From: Pseudomonas sp. RIT-PI-q
Lineage (GTDB): Bacteria > Pseudomonadota > Gammaproteobacteria > Pseudomonadales > Pseudomonadaceae
Direction: 5' to 3'
Length of the DNA: 64,000 nucleotides
NCBI RefSeq assembly: GCF_001297125.1
Contig: NZ_LHPC01000023.1
Coordinates: 52,793-116,792 of the forward strand
A program made the translations under genes and the position numbers. Below, piece by piece: positions 18,157 through 27,417 of this stretch (position 1 is its first letter; every line of letters begins with the position of its first letter). The notes under the pieces are model-generated. The model saw only the letters and a list, made by a program, of their open reading frames with translations, did no database searches and had not been told where the DNA came from.

Positions 18157-18543
18157 ACATAGTCCTTGATGATGTTGTGCATGGCGTTACAGCAATTCTG
18201 CCTCCATCAGCCTGCGTGTCGCGCGGATAAATTGCGTTTAGATGTATTCAGTTATTTCGCCATTCCGGGATCGGCGCTGAGCTGCGAAAAAATACGCTAC
18301 GCATCATTGCCGTGCCTGACGCACAGACGTTGAGCAGTTCCTGCGATGACTCTTTCTCCCGCGCAGGCTTAAGACCTGCCTTAGCTCGGCGCGGATGCAA
18401 CATTGTGAAATAGAGGAAGTGTCTGGCCGCCATAAAAGAGTTTTCCTACATCAACCCGCCCAACACCTTGTTAGCGTTATTTCGGTAACGGCTGCCGGGG
18501 TTATGGGGGCCACTAGCGGGCGAAGTGTCAGGGAGACATTCGA
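18157..18543. other. Intergenic region before the toxin locus
   Basis: About 390 bases without a supported gene. AGGGAGA just before the ATG at 18544 is the ribosome-binding site of the effector. No repeat, integrase, att-like site or secretion gene was recognised here. Confidence 0.5.
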
Positions 18544-19893
18544 ATGTTTTTATGGAACGTCGTGCCCACGTGGTACGAGATAGAAGACCGCATGCGGCAT
18601 GAGATGGGTTACCAGGGAAGCGCCAGCTTTCGCACGCATCTCAACGAAGTTGTCCCTTCCTTATCTCTCAATATCCGTCGTATCAGTAGTGTCAGGTCTG
18701 CGTTCAACCGGGCTGAGTGGGAAGCTGGCCGTTTGTTGAGGCAGCGCTTTTCTGATCTCGACATCTCCAGCATCCTCAACGAGTTGCTCGACGTCGTCAC
18801 GCAAATGGCGATGATCGTCGCGGGCAGTGTGTTGACCGGAGGGGCCATCGGGGCGGGTGTAGGCGCATTTTTCGCAGGCGCAGGTGCCATTCCCATGGGT
18901 GCCGCTGGCGCCGCAATGGGGTTGCACGTCAGCACCTGGATATTGGGAGTACTCGGCCTGACGTCCATCGCCGAGTTTTTTGTCGAGGGCTTGCCGCGCA
19001 TTGGCGAGTATTACCTGACAGGCATCAACATCGCATGGGAAGGCCCTCGCGGCGATCCCGGGCTGAACCCGTTCAGCCAGGACGATCCTTTCGCTCAGGA
19101 CAGAGCCGTCCACCACATCGCACTGGGGCATGTAGAGGTTATCGTCCTGCTGCTGGGAGCCATCGTTGAATACATTACGCGCGGTCGAGGCAATGCCAAT
19201 GTCCTCGCCCAGGAAATGCGAGCGAGTTCCAAAGGGGCGCGGGTAGGCGAATGGATGCTCAGGCATGAAGATGCACTGAGAAAACGCCCCGATCTGCAAC
19301 CGCCTGAGCGGAGTAAAAGTCCATTTGGTCAGCAGGAGTCAGCACCGCCAGCACATCGTCCATCAGGAAAAGACAAAGATTCCCCGCGTGACAAACCGAA
19401 CGCCATGCCGCTGCATAAAGTCGAATGTTTCAAAGCGGACAAGATGCCAGCGTCTAAAATCGGGGAGTTCGAGCGGCAGTTGAAGGGGCAAGAGGACGGG
19501 CTGAATCGGCTGACGGTTGATGAGTATCTGGAGAATATTGCTAATCCTGTGAAGCGTAATAGAGCTGCTGCAAGTCAGGCTCGAGAAGCCTTGGAAGCTC
19601 AACTGCAAAAGCGTTTTCAAGGTGAATTTTCGCAATCCATGGACGCATTCGACGCTGAAGACGCAGCCATCAAAAAAGCCAAGGAGACGATGTCAAACCT
19701 TGCAGGACTGCATAATCCCGATCTGCGCGCTGGGGGCAAGGATATCATTGCGGATTTCGGTGATCGACAAGTCAACTCTAGTATCGGCCCTCAGTGGAGA
19801 CCGAAAATTGCAAACTTGAAGACTGCGGCTGAAAGCGTTCCCCCATCAATGCGAAAATCAACCTTCCTCAATGTAAAATTACATAAGTGCTAA
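18544..19893 (+). CDS. Tde1-like polymorphic toxin, type 15 (Ntox15) DNase effector
   Basis: A 449-residue putative type VI secretion effector. The N-terminal half has a glycine-zipper/hydrophobic segment at about 91-140 (GAIGAGVGAFFAGAGA and neighbours), as in Agrobacterium Tde1, where it aids delivery across the membrane. A polar, charged linker (about 250-300) leads to the C-terminal Ntox15 domain (about 300-449). This holds the catalytic HxxD motif HNPD (His390, Asp393) followed by the conserved AGGKDII and GDRQVNSSIGPQW. No vgrG, PAAR, hcp, DUF4123 or DUF2169 adaptor gene lies nearby, so it is an orphan effector. Two immunity genes follow immediately. Confidence 0.85.
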   Translation: MFLWNVVPTWYEIEDRMRHEMGYQGSASFRTHLNEVVPSLSLNIRRISSVRSAFNRAEWEAGRLLRQRFSDLDISSILNELLDVVTQMAMIVAGSVLTGGAIGAGVGAFFAGAGAIPMGAAGAAMGLHVSTWILGVLGLTSIAEFFVEGLPRIGEYYLTGINIAWEGPRGDPGLNPFSQDDPFAQDRAVHHIALGHVEVIVLLLGAIVEYITRGRGNANVLAQEMRASSKGARVGEWMLRHEDALRKRPDLQPPERSKSPFGQQESAPPAHRPSGKDKDSPRDKPNAMPLHKVECFKADKMPASKIGEFERQLKGQEDGLNRLTVDEYLENIANPVKRNRAAASQAREALEAQLQKRFQGEFSQSMDAFDAEDAAIKKAKETMSNLAGLHNPDLRAGGKDIIADFGDRQVNSSIGPQWRPKIANLKTAAESVPPSMRKSTFLNVKLHKC

Positions 19894-19910
19894 TTAAAAG
19901 GAGGCATGGC

Positions 19911-20528
19911 GTGGATAAAATATTTGCAAGATTTGTAGAAAAATTTGGTGGGGCAGTTGATCGGCAGGAAGTACCGGTATCAAGTATCGAACGTTATAAA
20001 GACAAACTGCCTAATCAGTTATTGGAATACTGGGCCGAGCACGGCTGGTGCGGATATGGTGATGGGATTTTCTGGATCGTGAATCCTCAGGAATATCAGG
20101 GGGTGGTAGCGTCATGGATTGAAGGTACGAAATTTGAAGCGCTTGACAACTACCATCTTATTGCTCGCAGTGCCTTTGGCCACTTGCATCTTTGGGGTGA
20201 AAAAACGGGTGCCTCGCTTACTATTACGAGCTGCCTTTCTCGATATACAACCCATACCTCCTTATTTGCAGGGGAGCAATTGAATAAAGAGCTGCAAAAT
20301 TTTCTGCTTTCCACGGAAATTAGGTACAACAATTATGGCGACCTGTTCAAGCCAGCAAAGAAAAAGCTCGGCACACTGCGTCACGACGAAATGTACGGCT
20401 TCGTTCCAGCGCTGATGTTCGGCGGCCCGGATACCCTTGAACATCTAGAGAAGGTGAAAGCGGTGGAGCATCTGACCCTGCTATCTCAGATCGCCGAGCT
20501 TCAGCCCTATAGCTTTACAGACCTCTAA
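19911..20528 (+). CDS. Tdi1-like immunity protein (GAD-like/DUF1851), copy 1
   Basis: A 205-residue cytosolic protein, starting with GTG at 19911 after a strong AAAAGGAGG site, 17 bases behind the toxin stop. The N-terminal GAD-like part includes FGGAVDRQEVPVSSIERYKD and WAEHGWCGYGDGIFWIVNP. The C-terminal DUF1851 part includes GTLRHDEMYGFVPALMFGG. This architecture is that of Tdi1, the immunity protein that neutralises Tde1-type DNases. It should bind and block the Ntox15 domain of the preceding gene. A downstream paralogue is about 80% identical by eye. Confidence 0.87.
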   Translation: MDKIFARFVEKFGGAVDRQEVPVSSIERYKDKLPNQLLEYWAEHGWCGYGDGIFWIVNPQEYQGVVASWIEGTKFEALDNYHLIARSAFGHLHLWGEKTGASLTITSCLSRYTTHTSLFAGEQLNKELQNFLLSTEIRYNNYGDLFKPAKKKLGTLRHDEMYGFVPALMFGGPDTLEHLEKVKAVEHLTLLSQIAELQPYSFTDL

Positions 20529-20621
20529 GGCAGGCTTTAGTAGAAAAACAGATTGTTCCCATGCTCCGCGTCGCGCGCCACACTTGGAGCTGAAGAAAAC
20601 ACAAATAAGAAGAGGCATTGC

Positions 20622-21239
20622 GTGGATAAGGTATTTGCCAGGTTTTTAGAGAAATTTGGGGGGCCTGTTGATCGGCAGGAAGTCCCAGTGTCAAGTATCG
20701 AGCGCTATAGAGGCAAGCTACCCAATCAGTTGCTGGAATACTGGGCTGAGCATGGATGGAGTGGTTACGGCGACGGCATTTTTTGGATACTCAATCCCCA
20801 AGAATATGAGGGGGTGGTGGCATCGTGGATTGGCGGGACGAAACTTGAAGAGCGTGATACCTACCACCTGATTGCCCGAAGCGCCTTTGGGGATTTGTAT
20901 CTCTGGGGTGAAAAAACAGGATTTTCACTTAAGATAACCAGCGTCCTTTCTCGATGTGTTATCCATAACTTTGAACTTAGGATTGAAGAAATGGATCGGG
21001 AGTTTCAAGACTTTTTGCTATCCACGGATGTGGACTCTAACGATTATGGCGATCTGTTCAAGCCAGCGAAGAAAAAGCTCGGCACCCTGCGCCACGACGA
21101 AATGTACGGCTTCGTTCCTGCACTGATGTTCGGCGGCCCGGACACCCTAGATCATCTAGAGAAAGTGAAAGCGGTGGAGCATCTAATCCTGCTATCTCAA
21201 CTCGCCGAACTTCAGCCCTACAGTTTTTCAGACCTGTAA
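20622..21239 (+). CDS. Tdi1-like immunity protein, copy 2
   Basis: Also 205 residues and GTG-initiated (20622, after AAGAAGAGG), this is a tandem duplicate of the preceding gene. About 42 positions differ; more than half of them fall in residues 101-142, while residues 143-205 are almost identical. That pattern suggests a conserved scaffold with one diversified recognition face. It has no toxin gene of its own, so it may be a spare immunity gene against a related Ntox15 variant or a leftover from a displaced toxin module. Confidence 0.85.
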   Translation: MDKVFARFLEKFGGPVDRQEVPVSSIERYRGKLPNQLLEYWAEHGWSGYGDGIFWILNPQEYEGVVASWIGGTKLEERDTYHLIARSAFGDLYLWGEKTGFSLKITSVLSRCVIHNFELRIEEMDREFQDFLLSTDVDSNDYGDLFKPAKKKLGTLRHDEMYGFVPALMFGGPDTLDHLEKVKAVEHLILLSQLAELQPYSFSDL

Positions 21240-21373
21240 GGCAGGCCCGGACGCATACCCCGAACCAGTTTTCGCACCCGCCCCTGTATCCCGCAAATGC
21301 ACAGCATCTGTGTCTATCGGCCCCATCACCAGATTGATACGGTCCGCATTCACTGTATCTCGATGAGGCAACA

Positions 21374-21703
21374 ATGGATCTCACGGCTATCCCGTTTGGA
21401 ACTACCGACTGGTCGACTATCGAACCCGTAACGCATCCCGGCCAAACAGGCACAGCCTATTGGCGAACCTGTCAGTTTGGTTCGACGCGTGTGCGGATGG
21501 TTGAGTACAGTCCCGGATACCTGGCCGATCATTGGTGCTGGAGAGGTCACATCCTGTTGTGCCTGGAAGGCCAGTTGCACACTGAACTGGAGGATGGCCG
21601 TCAATTCACGCTGACGGCCGGGATGAGCTATCAGGTGGGCAACAATGCTGAAGGGCACCGGTCGTTTACGACCACCGGCGCGAAGTTGTTTGTGGTGGAT
21701 TAG
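21374..21703 (+). CDS. DHCW-motif cupin-fold protein
   Basis: A 109-residue single-domain cupin. It contains ADHWCWRGHILLCLEG, the DHxCxRGH-type metal-binding segment that names the DHCW cupin family, then the second cupin strand block ending in SFTTTGAKLFVVD. The role is not established for the family; small-molecule or metal binding is likely. It lies alone between the immunity gene and the NCS1 permease. Confidence 0.8.
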   Translation: MDLTAIPFGTTDWSTIEPVTHPGQTGTAYWRTCQFGSTRVRMVEYSPGYLADHWCWRGHILLCLEGQLHTELEDGRQFTLTAGMSYQVGNNAEGHRSFTTTGAKLFVVD

Positions 21704-21892
21704 CGCCGTGGAGCTGCCACCTACCGCGTTTTCTTTCTCACACATGAAGAGGCTGTGCCGGAATTCACGAATCCGTAACTATTTTGCTGGTTGCATTGCG
21801 CAAGTCTTACAGAACGGTAAAGTAACCCCGCACCTCGGTGTGAAGACGGCTGGCCGCGCTTCAACTTAGACTGGTTCTGGGGCTTCACATGT

Positions 21893-23212
21893 ATGCCTGT
21901 GTTTTCACAATCCCAAAAAACCGGGAAGAACCCGGTCAGTAACCGCATTCCGACCAAGGCACGCATGGGCAGGCTGTCGCTGACCATGGCCTGGTGGGCG
22001 GCCTGCAGCGCGGTGTTTTATATCGTGGTCGGTGCTTCACTGGCCCTGTCGTACGGTGCCCGCAATGCACTGATCGGCATGGTGTTGTCGGTCATCAGTT
22101 ACGGGCTGATCAACAGTGTGCTCAGCCGTTTCGCGATCCGTAGCGGTTTGTCGGTCGCGTTGTTTTCGCGGCTGTTGTTCGGCAGCGTGGGTGCCAGCCT
22201 GGCGACCCTGATTTTCTTTTCTTCAGCGATCTACTACGCGGTGTTTGAGGGTTCGGTGATCGCCGTGGCGCTCAATTATCTGTACCCGGAAATGACCTAT
22301 CCGCTGGCGGCGTTGGTGGTGGTGTTGTACAGCGTGCCGTTGATATTGGGCAGCGTGCAACACTGGTTAAGTAAGCTTAACGGCCTGCTGTTGCCGGTGT
22401 ATCTGGGGGGGTTATTGATCGCGATAGGGTTGTCGATTAATCGTGATGGCTACCAACCACACTGGCTGGACTTCGGTCCGACAGCCCCCAGCGTGTATGG
22501 CTGGTGGGATTGCTTTGTCGCGTACATGGGCGTCTGGGTGCTGATGTTGTTTACCTTCGACTATGCACGTCTCGGTAAGCCTGAGGACGCCGCCTATCAC
22601 GGTCGCTGGAACTTCGGCATACCCTTTTACACAGTGGCCTTTTTGCTGAATGGTGCGGCAGGAATTTATCTGGTCAGCAGCATTCGCCACGAAGGTGGAC
22701 TGAACGAAGCATCGGTGGTGATCGCGATTCTGCAGTTGATGGGTTTGTGGGGATTGCTGTTTATCTGGGCCACGCAAACCCGTATCAACACCGCCAATTA
22801 CTATTTGGCGACGATGAACATGCAGGTATTCTTCAGACGTTTTGGTTTACACAGTTCCTACGTGATGTGGGCAATTGTCGTCGGGTTTATCGTTTACGGC
22901 TTGATGCTTGCTGATGTGTTTGCCTACTTGCTCAAGGCATTGGCGTATCAGGGGATTTTCGTAGTGGCCTGGGTCGGTGTGGCGCTGGCGCAGATTCTCT
23001 GCGAACCCTATGACGCAACGGCGCTCGACCGCGTGACCGCGTTCAATTCGGTGGGCTTGACCGCCTGGTTTGGCGCCACTGCGCTGGGGCTTGCATTGAT
23101 GCTTTTCGGTGACGGTCTGAGCAGCTTTTCCGCCCCTTCAACCGTGCTGTTTGCGTTTTCATTGCAGGCTGGTCTGGCCTATCGAAGTCGTTCACAAGGT
23201 GTTCAGGACTGA
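21893..23212 (+). CDS. NCS1-type purine/cytosine permease
   Basis: A 439-residue inner-membrane transporter with about 12 hydrophobic segments. It matches the purine-cytosine permease (NCS1, CodB-like) family: RMGRLSLTMAWWAACSAVFY near the N-terminus, a long central series of helices, and the internal DYARLGKPEDAAYHG motif (equivalent to DYsRf..) after helix 6. The substrate is probably a nucleobase, allantoin or a related hydantoin. No catabolic enzyme lies next to it, so the substrate is not inferable from context. Confidence 0.85.
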   Translation: MPVFSQSQKTGKNPVSNRIPTKARMGRLSLTMAWWAACSAVFYIVVGASLALSYGARNALIGMVLSVISYGLINSVLSRFAIRSGLSVALFSRLLFGSVGASLATLIFFSSAIYYAVFEGSVIAVALNYLYPEMTYPLAALVVVLYSVPLILGSVQHWLSKLNGLLLPVYLGGLLIAIGLSINRDGYQPHWLDFGPTAPSVYGWWDCFVAYMGVWVLMLFTFDYARLGKPEDAAYHGRWNFGIPFYTVAFLLNGAAGIYLVSSIRHEGGLNEASVVIAILQLMGLWGLLFIWATQTRINTANYYLATMNMQVFFRRFGLHSSYVMWAIVVGFIVYGLMLADVFAYLLKALAYQGIFVVAWVGVALAQILCEPYDATALDRVTAFNSVGLTAWFGATALGLALMLFGDGLSSFSAPSTVLFAFSLQAGLAYRSRSQGVQD

Positions 23213-23425
23213 TCCAGGCATCAGCCTGATTGCCAGACCATTCGGCTTGAAGTTGTTCCCGTAGATACATCAGTTGAGCTGAGTACACGGTCAGTTTTTA
23301 GGAGCATTCCTATATTTGGCGCCGAGCGCTGTCTCTACACTTCGCCTCGCAACAACACATGGGTTCTCTCATTAATGGGGACTCACAACCAGGCGTAAAA
23401 AAGACAGTTTCATCGGAGTTGCCTC

Positions 23426-23965
23426 ATGAATTACAAAGCCCGCGTACTCGCTGTATTAGTTGCTGCATCCAGTGCTCCTTTCGCCATGGCGTCGGATGGC
23501 ACGATCAACTTCACTGGTCAGCTGCTGGCTGCCACTTGCGCTATTAACGTCAACGGTGCCGTCAGCCCGGCGGCCGCTACCGTAACCTTGCCATCCATCA
23601 CGGCGAGTTCGCTGAGCGCAGCAGGTAAAGTCGCTGGTCAAACCAATTTCATCATTAAATTGACAGGCTGTACCGGCACCGCAACGACCGCCGCGGCCTT
23701 TTTCGAAGCCGGCGGCGGCGTGGATCCGGTGAGTGGCAATTTAAAAAACACCGGCACGGCGACCAACGTCCAACTGCAACTGGTTGACGCCACCAGTGGC
23801 CTGGCGATAAAAGCCGGTGATGCTGCGCAGTTGACTGGCAACAGCCGCGTCACCATCGCTTCCAATGCCGCGAACTTGCCGTACGCCGTGCAGTATTACG
23901 CCACCGGCCTCGCTACCTCGGGCACCGTACTCGGCACCGTGACCTACTCCGTCAACTACCAGTAA
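23426..23965 (+). CDS. Type 1-like fimbrial major subunit
   Basis: A 179-residue pilin with a cleavable signal peptide (VLAVLVAASSAPFAMA) and mature sequence starting SDGTINFTGQLLAATC. It shows the FxGxLxxxxC motif with a disulfide to the later TGCTGT Cys, and the C-terminal beta-zipper end TYSVNYQ (penultimate Tyr) used for donor-strand assembly. It is the first gene of the chaperone-usher operon and is presumably the shaft protein. A hairpin at 23983-24011 separates it from the chaperone gene, a common way to make subunit mRNA more abundant. Confidence 0.9.
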   Translation: MNYKARVLAVLVAASSAPFAMASDGTINFTGQLLAATCAINVNGAVSPAAATVTLPSITASSLSAAGKVAGQTNFIIKLTGCTGTATTAAAFFEAGGGVDPVSGNLKNTGTATNVQLQLVDATSGLAIKAGDAAQLTGNSRVTIASNAANLPYAVQYYATGLATSGTVLGTVTYSVNYQ

Positions 23966-23982
23966 GTCGCACGCTCTGGACA

Positions 23983-24011
23983 CACGCCCTTATCCGGAAA
24001 GGACGGGCGTG
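23983..24011 (+). terminator. Intraoperonic hairpin/attenuator after the pilin gene
   Basis: CACGCCC, a 15-base loop, GGGCGTG, directly between pilin and chaperone genes. There is no T-run, so it would act as partial attenuator or as a 3' stabiliser of pilin mRNA. Confidence 0.55.
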
Positions 24012-24037
24012 CTTCCAGACTGCAACGGGATATTTTC

Positions 24038-24784
24038 ATGTCGTGTGCACGTCCATTCAAACAATTGCTACTGACAGGTCTTGCGCTATTGGCTTGTTCG
24101 CAGGCCATGGCGGGTGTGGTGATTACCGGGACTCGCTTGATCTACCTCGCAGGCCAGCAAGAAATCACCGTCAAGCTCAACAATAACGGTAGCCAGCCAG
24201 CGTTGATGCAGGCATGGGTCGACACCGGCAATGCCGATTCCACACCGACCAGCTCCAAGGCGCCTTTTGTACTGTCGCCGCCGCTGGCTCGTATTGATCC
24301 AGGCAAGGGCCAGAGCGTGCGGCTGATGTTCACCGGCCCGGCGCTGCCGGTGAACCAGGAGTCGGTGTTCTGGTTCAACCTGCTGGAAATTCCACCCAAA
24401 TCCCAGGCGGATGCGGACCTCAACACGCTGCAAATGGCATTTCGCTCGCGCATCAAGATCTTTTACCGACCCGATGCGTTGCCGGGCACGCCCACCGAGG
24501 CGATCGGGCAGGTGCAATGGAAGGTCGTGCCGGCCAGTGGCGGTCAGGGGTTTGCCTTGCAGGCCTACAACCCTTCGGCCTTTCACGTCTCGCTGGTCGA
24601 GTTGAAGTTGGTGGCCGGGGCACAACGTTGGCTCAGTGAGGATGGCATGGTTGCGCCTGGCCAGACTCGGCAATTCGCCTTGCCGACACTCAAGTCGATG
24701 CCGGGTGCTGGTGCTCGGGTTGAGTTCAGCGCGATCAACGATTACGGCGCTGTGCTGCCGACCGAGCAATCGCTCAAACCTTGA
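24038..24784 (+). CDS. Periplasmic fimbrial chaperone
   Basis: A 248-residue PapD-type chaperone. It has a signal peptide (LLTGLALLACSQAMA), a first immunoglobulin-like domain with GTRLIYLAGQQEITVKLNN and ending in the hallmark NQESVFWFNLLEIPPK, and a second domain with FRSRIKIFYRPDALPG. The first-domain residues that anchor subunit C-termini (Arg in TRLIY and Lys in RIKIFYRP) are present. It works with the usher encoded downstream to fold and deliver the subunits of this operon. Confidence 0.92.
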   Translation: MSCARPFKQLLLTGLALLACSQAMAGVVITGTRLIYLAGQQEITVKLNNNGSQPALMQAWVDTGNADSTPTSSKAPFVLSPPLARIDPGKGQSVRLMFTGPALPVNQESVFWFNLLEIPPKSQADADLNTLQMAFRSRIKIFYRPDALPGTPTEAIGQVQWKVVPASGGQGFALQAYNPSAFHVSLVELKLVAGAQRWLSEDGMVAPGQTRQFALPTLKSMPGAGARVEFSAINDYGAVLPTEQSLKP

Positions 24785-24819
24785 TTTGTAGCCGACGTTT
24801 TCACACGCGCGAGTAATTT

Positions 24820-27417
24820 ATGACGCCTTCTTCCAACTCCAGGGCTTCCCTGCGGGTACAGCCTTGCTTCGTCTTGAATTTGCTCTCGGCGTTGATCCGC
24901 AAGGCGCTGGCTATCGCTCCGTGCGTATTCGTCATCAATAGCGCACTGGCGGAAGATGTGCAGTTCAACGATGCGTTTCTGCCCGCAGATTCGCGGAACC
25001 TGGACCTGGGTGCTTACCAGAACGGCAACCCGGTGATGCCAGGTGAATATCGGGCGGACGTGGTGCTAAACGGCAATTTAAGCAGTCGTCAGGACATTCG
25101 TATCGAGGGTCCAAAAGACGGCAGCAAGCCGGTGATCTGCGTCTCTCGCGCGCTGCTCGAGCGTATCGGTATGGACATGACGCACCTGTCGACCGAGGTC
25201 AATCTGGCGCTCGACAGTGAGCATTGTCCGACCCTGGCCAGCGTGGTTCCGGGGGCGACGGCGAGCTTCTCGCCAGAGGATCAGCGCCTCGAAATCAGCA
25301 TTCCTCAGGCGGCGCTACGACGTAACGCCCGCGGTTATGTCAGCCCCGAACTGTGGGATCGCGGCGTGACGGCTGCAATGCTCAGCTACAGCTTCAACGG
25401 TAACCACAATCAAACCCAAACCGGTCACTACGACTCGGCTTATCTGGGGCTGAACGCCGGTCTCAACCTGGGTGACTGGCGCCTGCGTCACGACGGCTCG
25501 ATGAGCTGGCAGCCAGTGTTGGGTAACAAATACCAGGCCCTGGACAGCTACGCCCAACGCGATGTCACCTCATTAAAAAGCCAGCTGACGGTGGGCGAAT
25601 CCAACACCAGCGGCGACATCTTCGACACGGTGTCTTACCGGGGTGTGCAGCTGGCCAGTGACGATCGCATGTTGCCGGACTCCCTGCGGGGTTATGCCCC
25701 GGTGATCCGCGGTATCGCTCGCACCAATGCCCGGGTGACGGTGAGCCAGGCAGGTAATGTGTTGCTTGAAACGACCGTGGCCCCCGGCGCCTTCGTGATC
25801 GACGACCTGTACTCCACGGGTTATGGCGGCGATCTGAGCGTGGTCGTTCACGAGGCGGACGGGACCGAGCAGAGCTTTATCGTACCCTATGCTTCGGTCA
25901 GCCAATTACTGCGCCCCGGCACTTCGCGTTACAGCCTGACCGTCGGTGAAACCCGCGACAATTACGTCGACAAACAGGCGAAGGTATTGCAGGGCACGCT
26001 GCAGTACGGTCTGAACAATACCTTCACCGGCTACGGTGGGGTGCAGTCGAGCGAAGACTACATGGCGGTGCTCACCGGTTTGGCCTTCGGAACTCCGATC
26101 GGCGCGCTGGCGCTGGACGTGACCCATGCCCAGACCGACCTGGCCGCAGGTGCCTCCAAAGGCCAAAGTATGCGGGTGTCCTACAGCAAGAACATCCTCA
26201 GCACCGGCAGTAACTTTTCAGTGGCCGCCTACCGCTTTTCCACCAGCGGTTACCTGGATTTCAGTAACGCCGTGCAAATGCTCGATGCCGAGAGAAACGG
26301 CTATGACACCCATGTGTGGGGGCGGCCGCGCAGTCGCCTGTCAGTGACTGCCGACCAGGACCTGGGGCGCTGGGGGCGGTTCGCTGTCAGCGGTTTTACC
26401 CAGAATTATTGGAACCTCCCGGGCAGCGACCTGCAGTATCAACTCAGCTACAGCAAACAGATCAATCGCGTGTCTTTCAGCGTCAACGCCGTGCGCAGTC
26501 GAGCGGGCCTGGGCGAGATGCAGGACACCTTGCTGTTTACCCTGAGCATGCCGCTGGAGTTCGGCAGCCAGGGTAACAGCCCGCAATTGAGCGCTCAGTT
26601 CAGGCGCGACGCCCAGGGCAACTACAGCCAGCAGGCGAGCATCAGTGGCAGTGCTGGTGAGGATCGCCAGTACGGCTATGGCGCGAATTTCGGCCACGAC
26701 GGTGCGGGTAATACCAATACGACGTCGCTCAATGGTCAATACACGGGGGCTAGCGCCATGTTGAGCGCCGCTCTGGATCGTGGCGAGGGTTACACCAGCA
26801 CGTCTGTGGGCGCCAGCGGCACAGTGGTTGCCCATGCCAATGGTGTGACCTTGACGCCGTATCGCGGCGATACCATGGCTATCGTCACCGCCGAGGGCGC
26901 TGAAGGGGCCAAAGTGGGCGGGTACGCGGGGTTGCGAATCGATAGCCAGGGTAACGCAGTGGTGCCCTATCTGCGTCCGTATGAACTCAATGATGTGGCC
27001 ATCGATCCGCTGGGCAGTTCGATGGATGTTGAGTTGAGCGAAACCAGCCAGCAAGTGGCGCCGCGCGCCGGCGCCGTGGTGCACCTGACCTACGGCACCC
27101 ACCATGGGCGCGCGATAGTGTTCAACGTGCGTCTGGAGGATGGCAGCGCCTTGCCGTTTGGTGCCGGCGTAGTGGACGGCGAAGGCACGTCGGTAGGGAT
27201 GGTGGGGCAGGGTGGTCAGCTGTACGCACGCATCAAGCCAGAGATGCATCAGTTGTTAATCAATTGGGGCGGTAAAGCCAGTCAGCAATGCGCGCTGGTC
27301 ATTCCTCCTGCGCCAGACAATGGCCAGCAACTTCAACAAGTGGACGCGATCTGCACGACAGGCAAGCAGGTGGCCGATAGAGCGCCCTCTGCCAACACTC
27401 AAAAGGTAAAGCTATGA
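24820..27417 (+). CDS. Outer-membrane fimbrial usher
   Basis: A 865-residue FimD/PapC-type usher. After a signal sequence the mature N-terminal domain starts VQFNDAFLPADSRNLDLGAY, which fits the usher N-domain. The beta-barrel with plug follows, including the conserved RGVQLASDDRMLPDSLRGYAP and DDLYSTGYGGDL. The two C-terminal domains include GYAGLRIDSQGNAVVPYLRPYELNDV and the late Cys-containing QQCALVI. It secretes and assembles the pilin and tip subunits. It overlaps the tip gene by four bases. Confidence 0.95.
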   Translation: MTPSSNSRASLRVQPCFVLNLLSALIRKALAIAPCVFVINSALAEDVQFNDAFLPADSRNLDLGAYQNGNPVMPGEYRADVVLNGNLSSRQDIRIEGPKDGSKPVICVSRALLERIGMDMTHLSTEVNLALDSEHCPTLASVVPGATASFSPEDQRLEISIPQAALRRNARGYVSPELWDRGVTAAMLSYSFNGNHNQTQTGHYDSAYLGLNAGLNLGDWRLRHDGSMSWQPVLGNKYQALDSYAQRDVTSLKSQLTVGESNTSGDIFDTVSYRGVQLASDDRMLPDSLRGYAPVIRGIARTNARVTVSQAGNVLLETTVAPGAFVIDDLYSTGYGGDLSVVVHEADGTEQSFIVPYASVSQLLRPGTSRYSLTVGETRDNYVDKQAKVLQGTLQYGLNNTFTGYGGVQSSEDYMAVLTGLAFGTPIGALALDVTHAQTDLAAGASKGQSMRVSYSKNILSTGSNFSVAAYRFSTSGYLDFSNAVQMLDAERNGYDTHVWGRPRSRLSVTADQDLGRWGRFAVSGFTQNYWNLPGSDLQYQLSYSKQINRVSFSVNAVRSRAGLGEMQDTLLFTLSMPLEFGSQGNSPQLSAQFRRDAQGNYSQQASISGSAGEDRQYGYGANFGHDGAGNTNTTSLNGQYTGASAMLSAALDRGEGYTSTSVGASGTVVAHANGVTLTPYRGDTMAIVTAEGAEGAKVGGYAGLRIDSQGNAVVPYLRPYELNDVAIDPLGSSMDVELSETSQQVAPRAGAVVHLTYGTHHGRAIVFNVRLEDGSALPFGAGVVDGEGTSVGMVGQGGQLYARIKPEMHQLLINWGGKASQQCALVIPPAPDNGQQLQQVDAICTTGKQVADRAPSANTQKVKL

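Noticed and set aside
18157..21373. A type VI secretion cluster or genomic island around the toxin
   Set aside because: No vgrG, hcp, tss gene, integrase or tRNA was found; only the effector and immunity genes are present.
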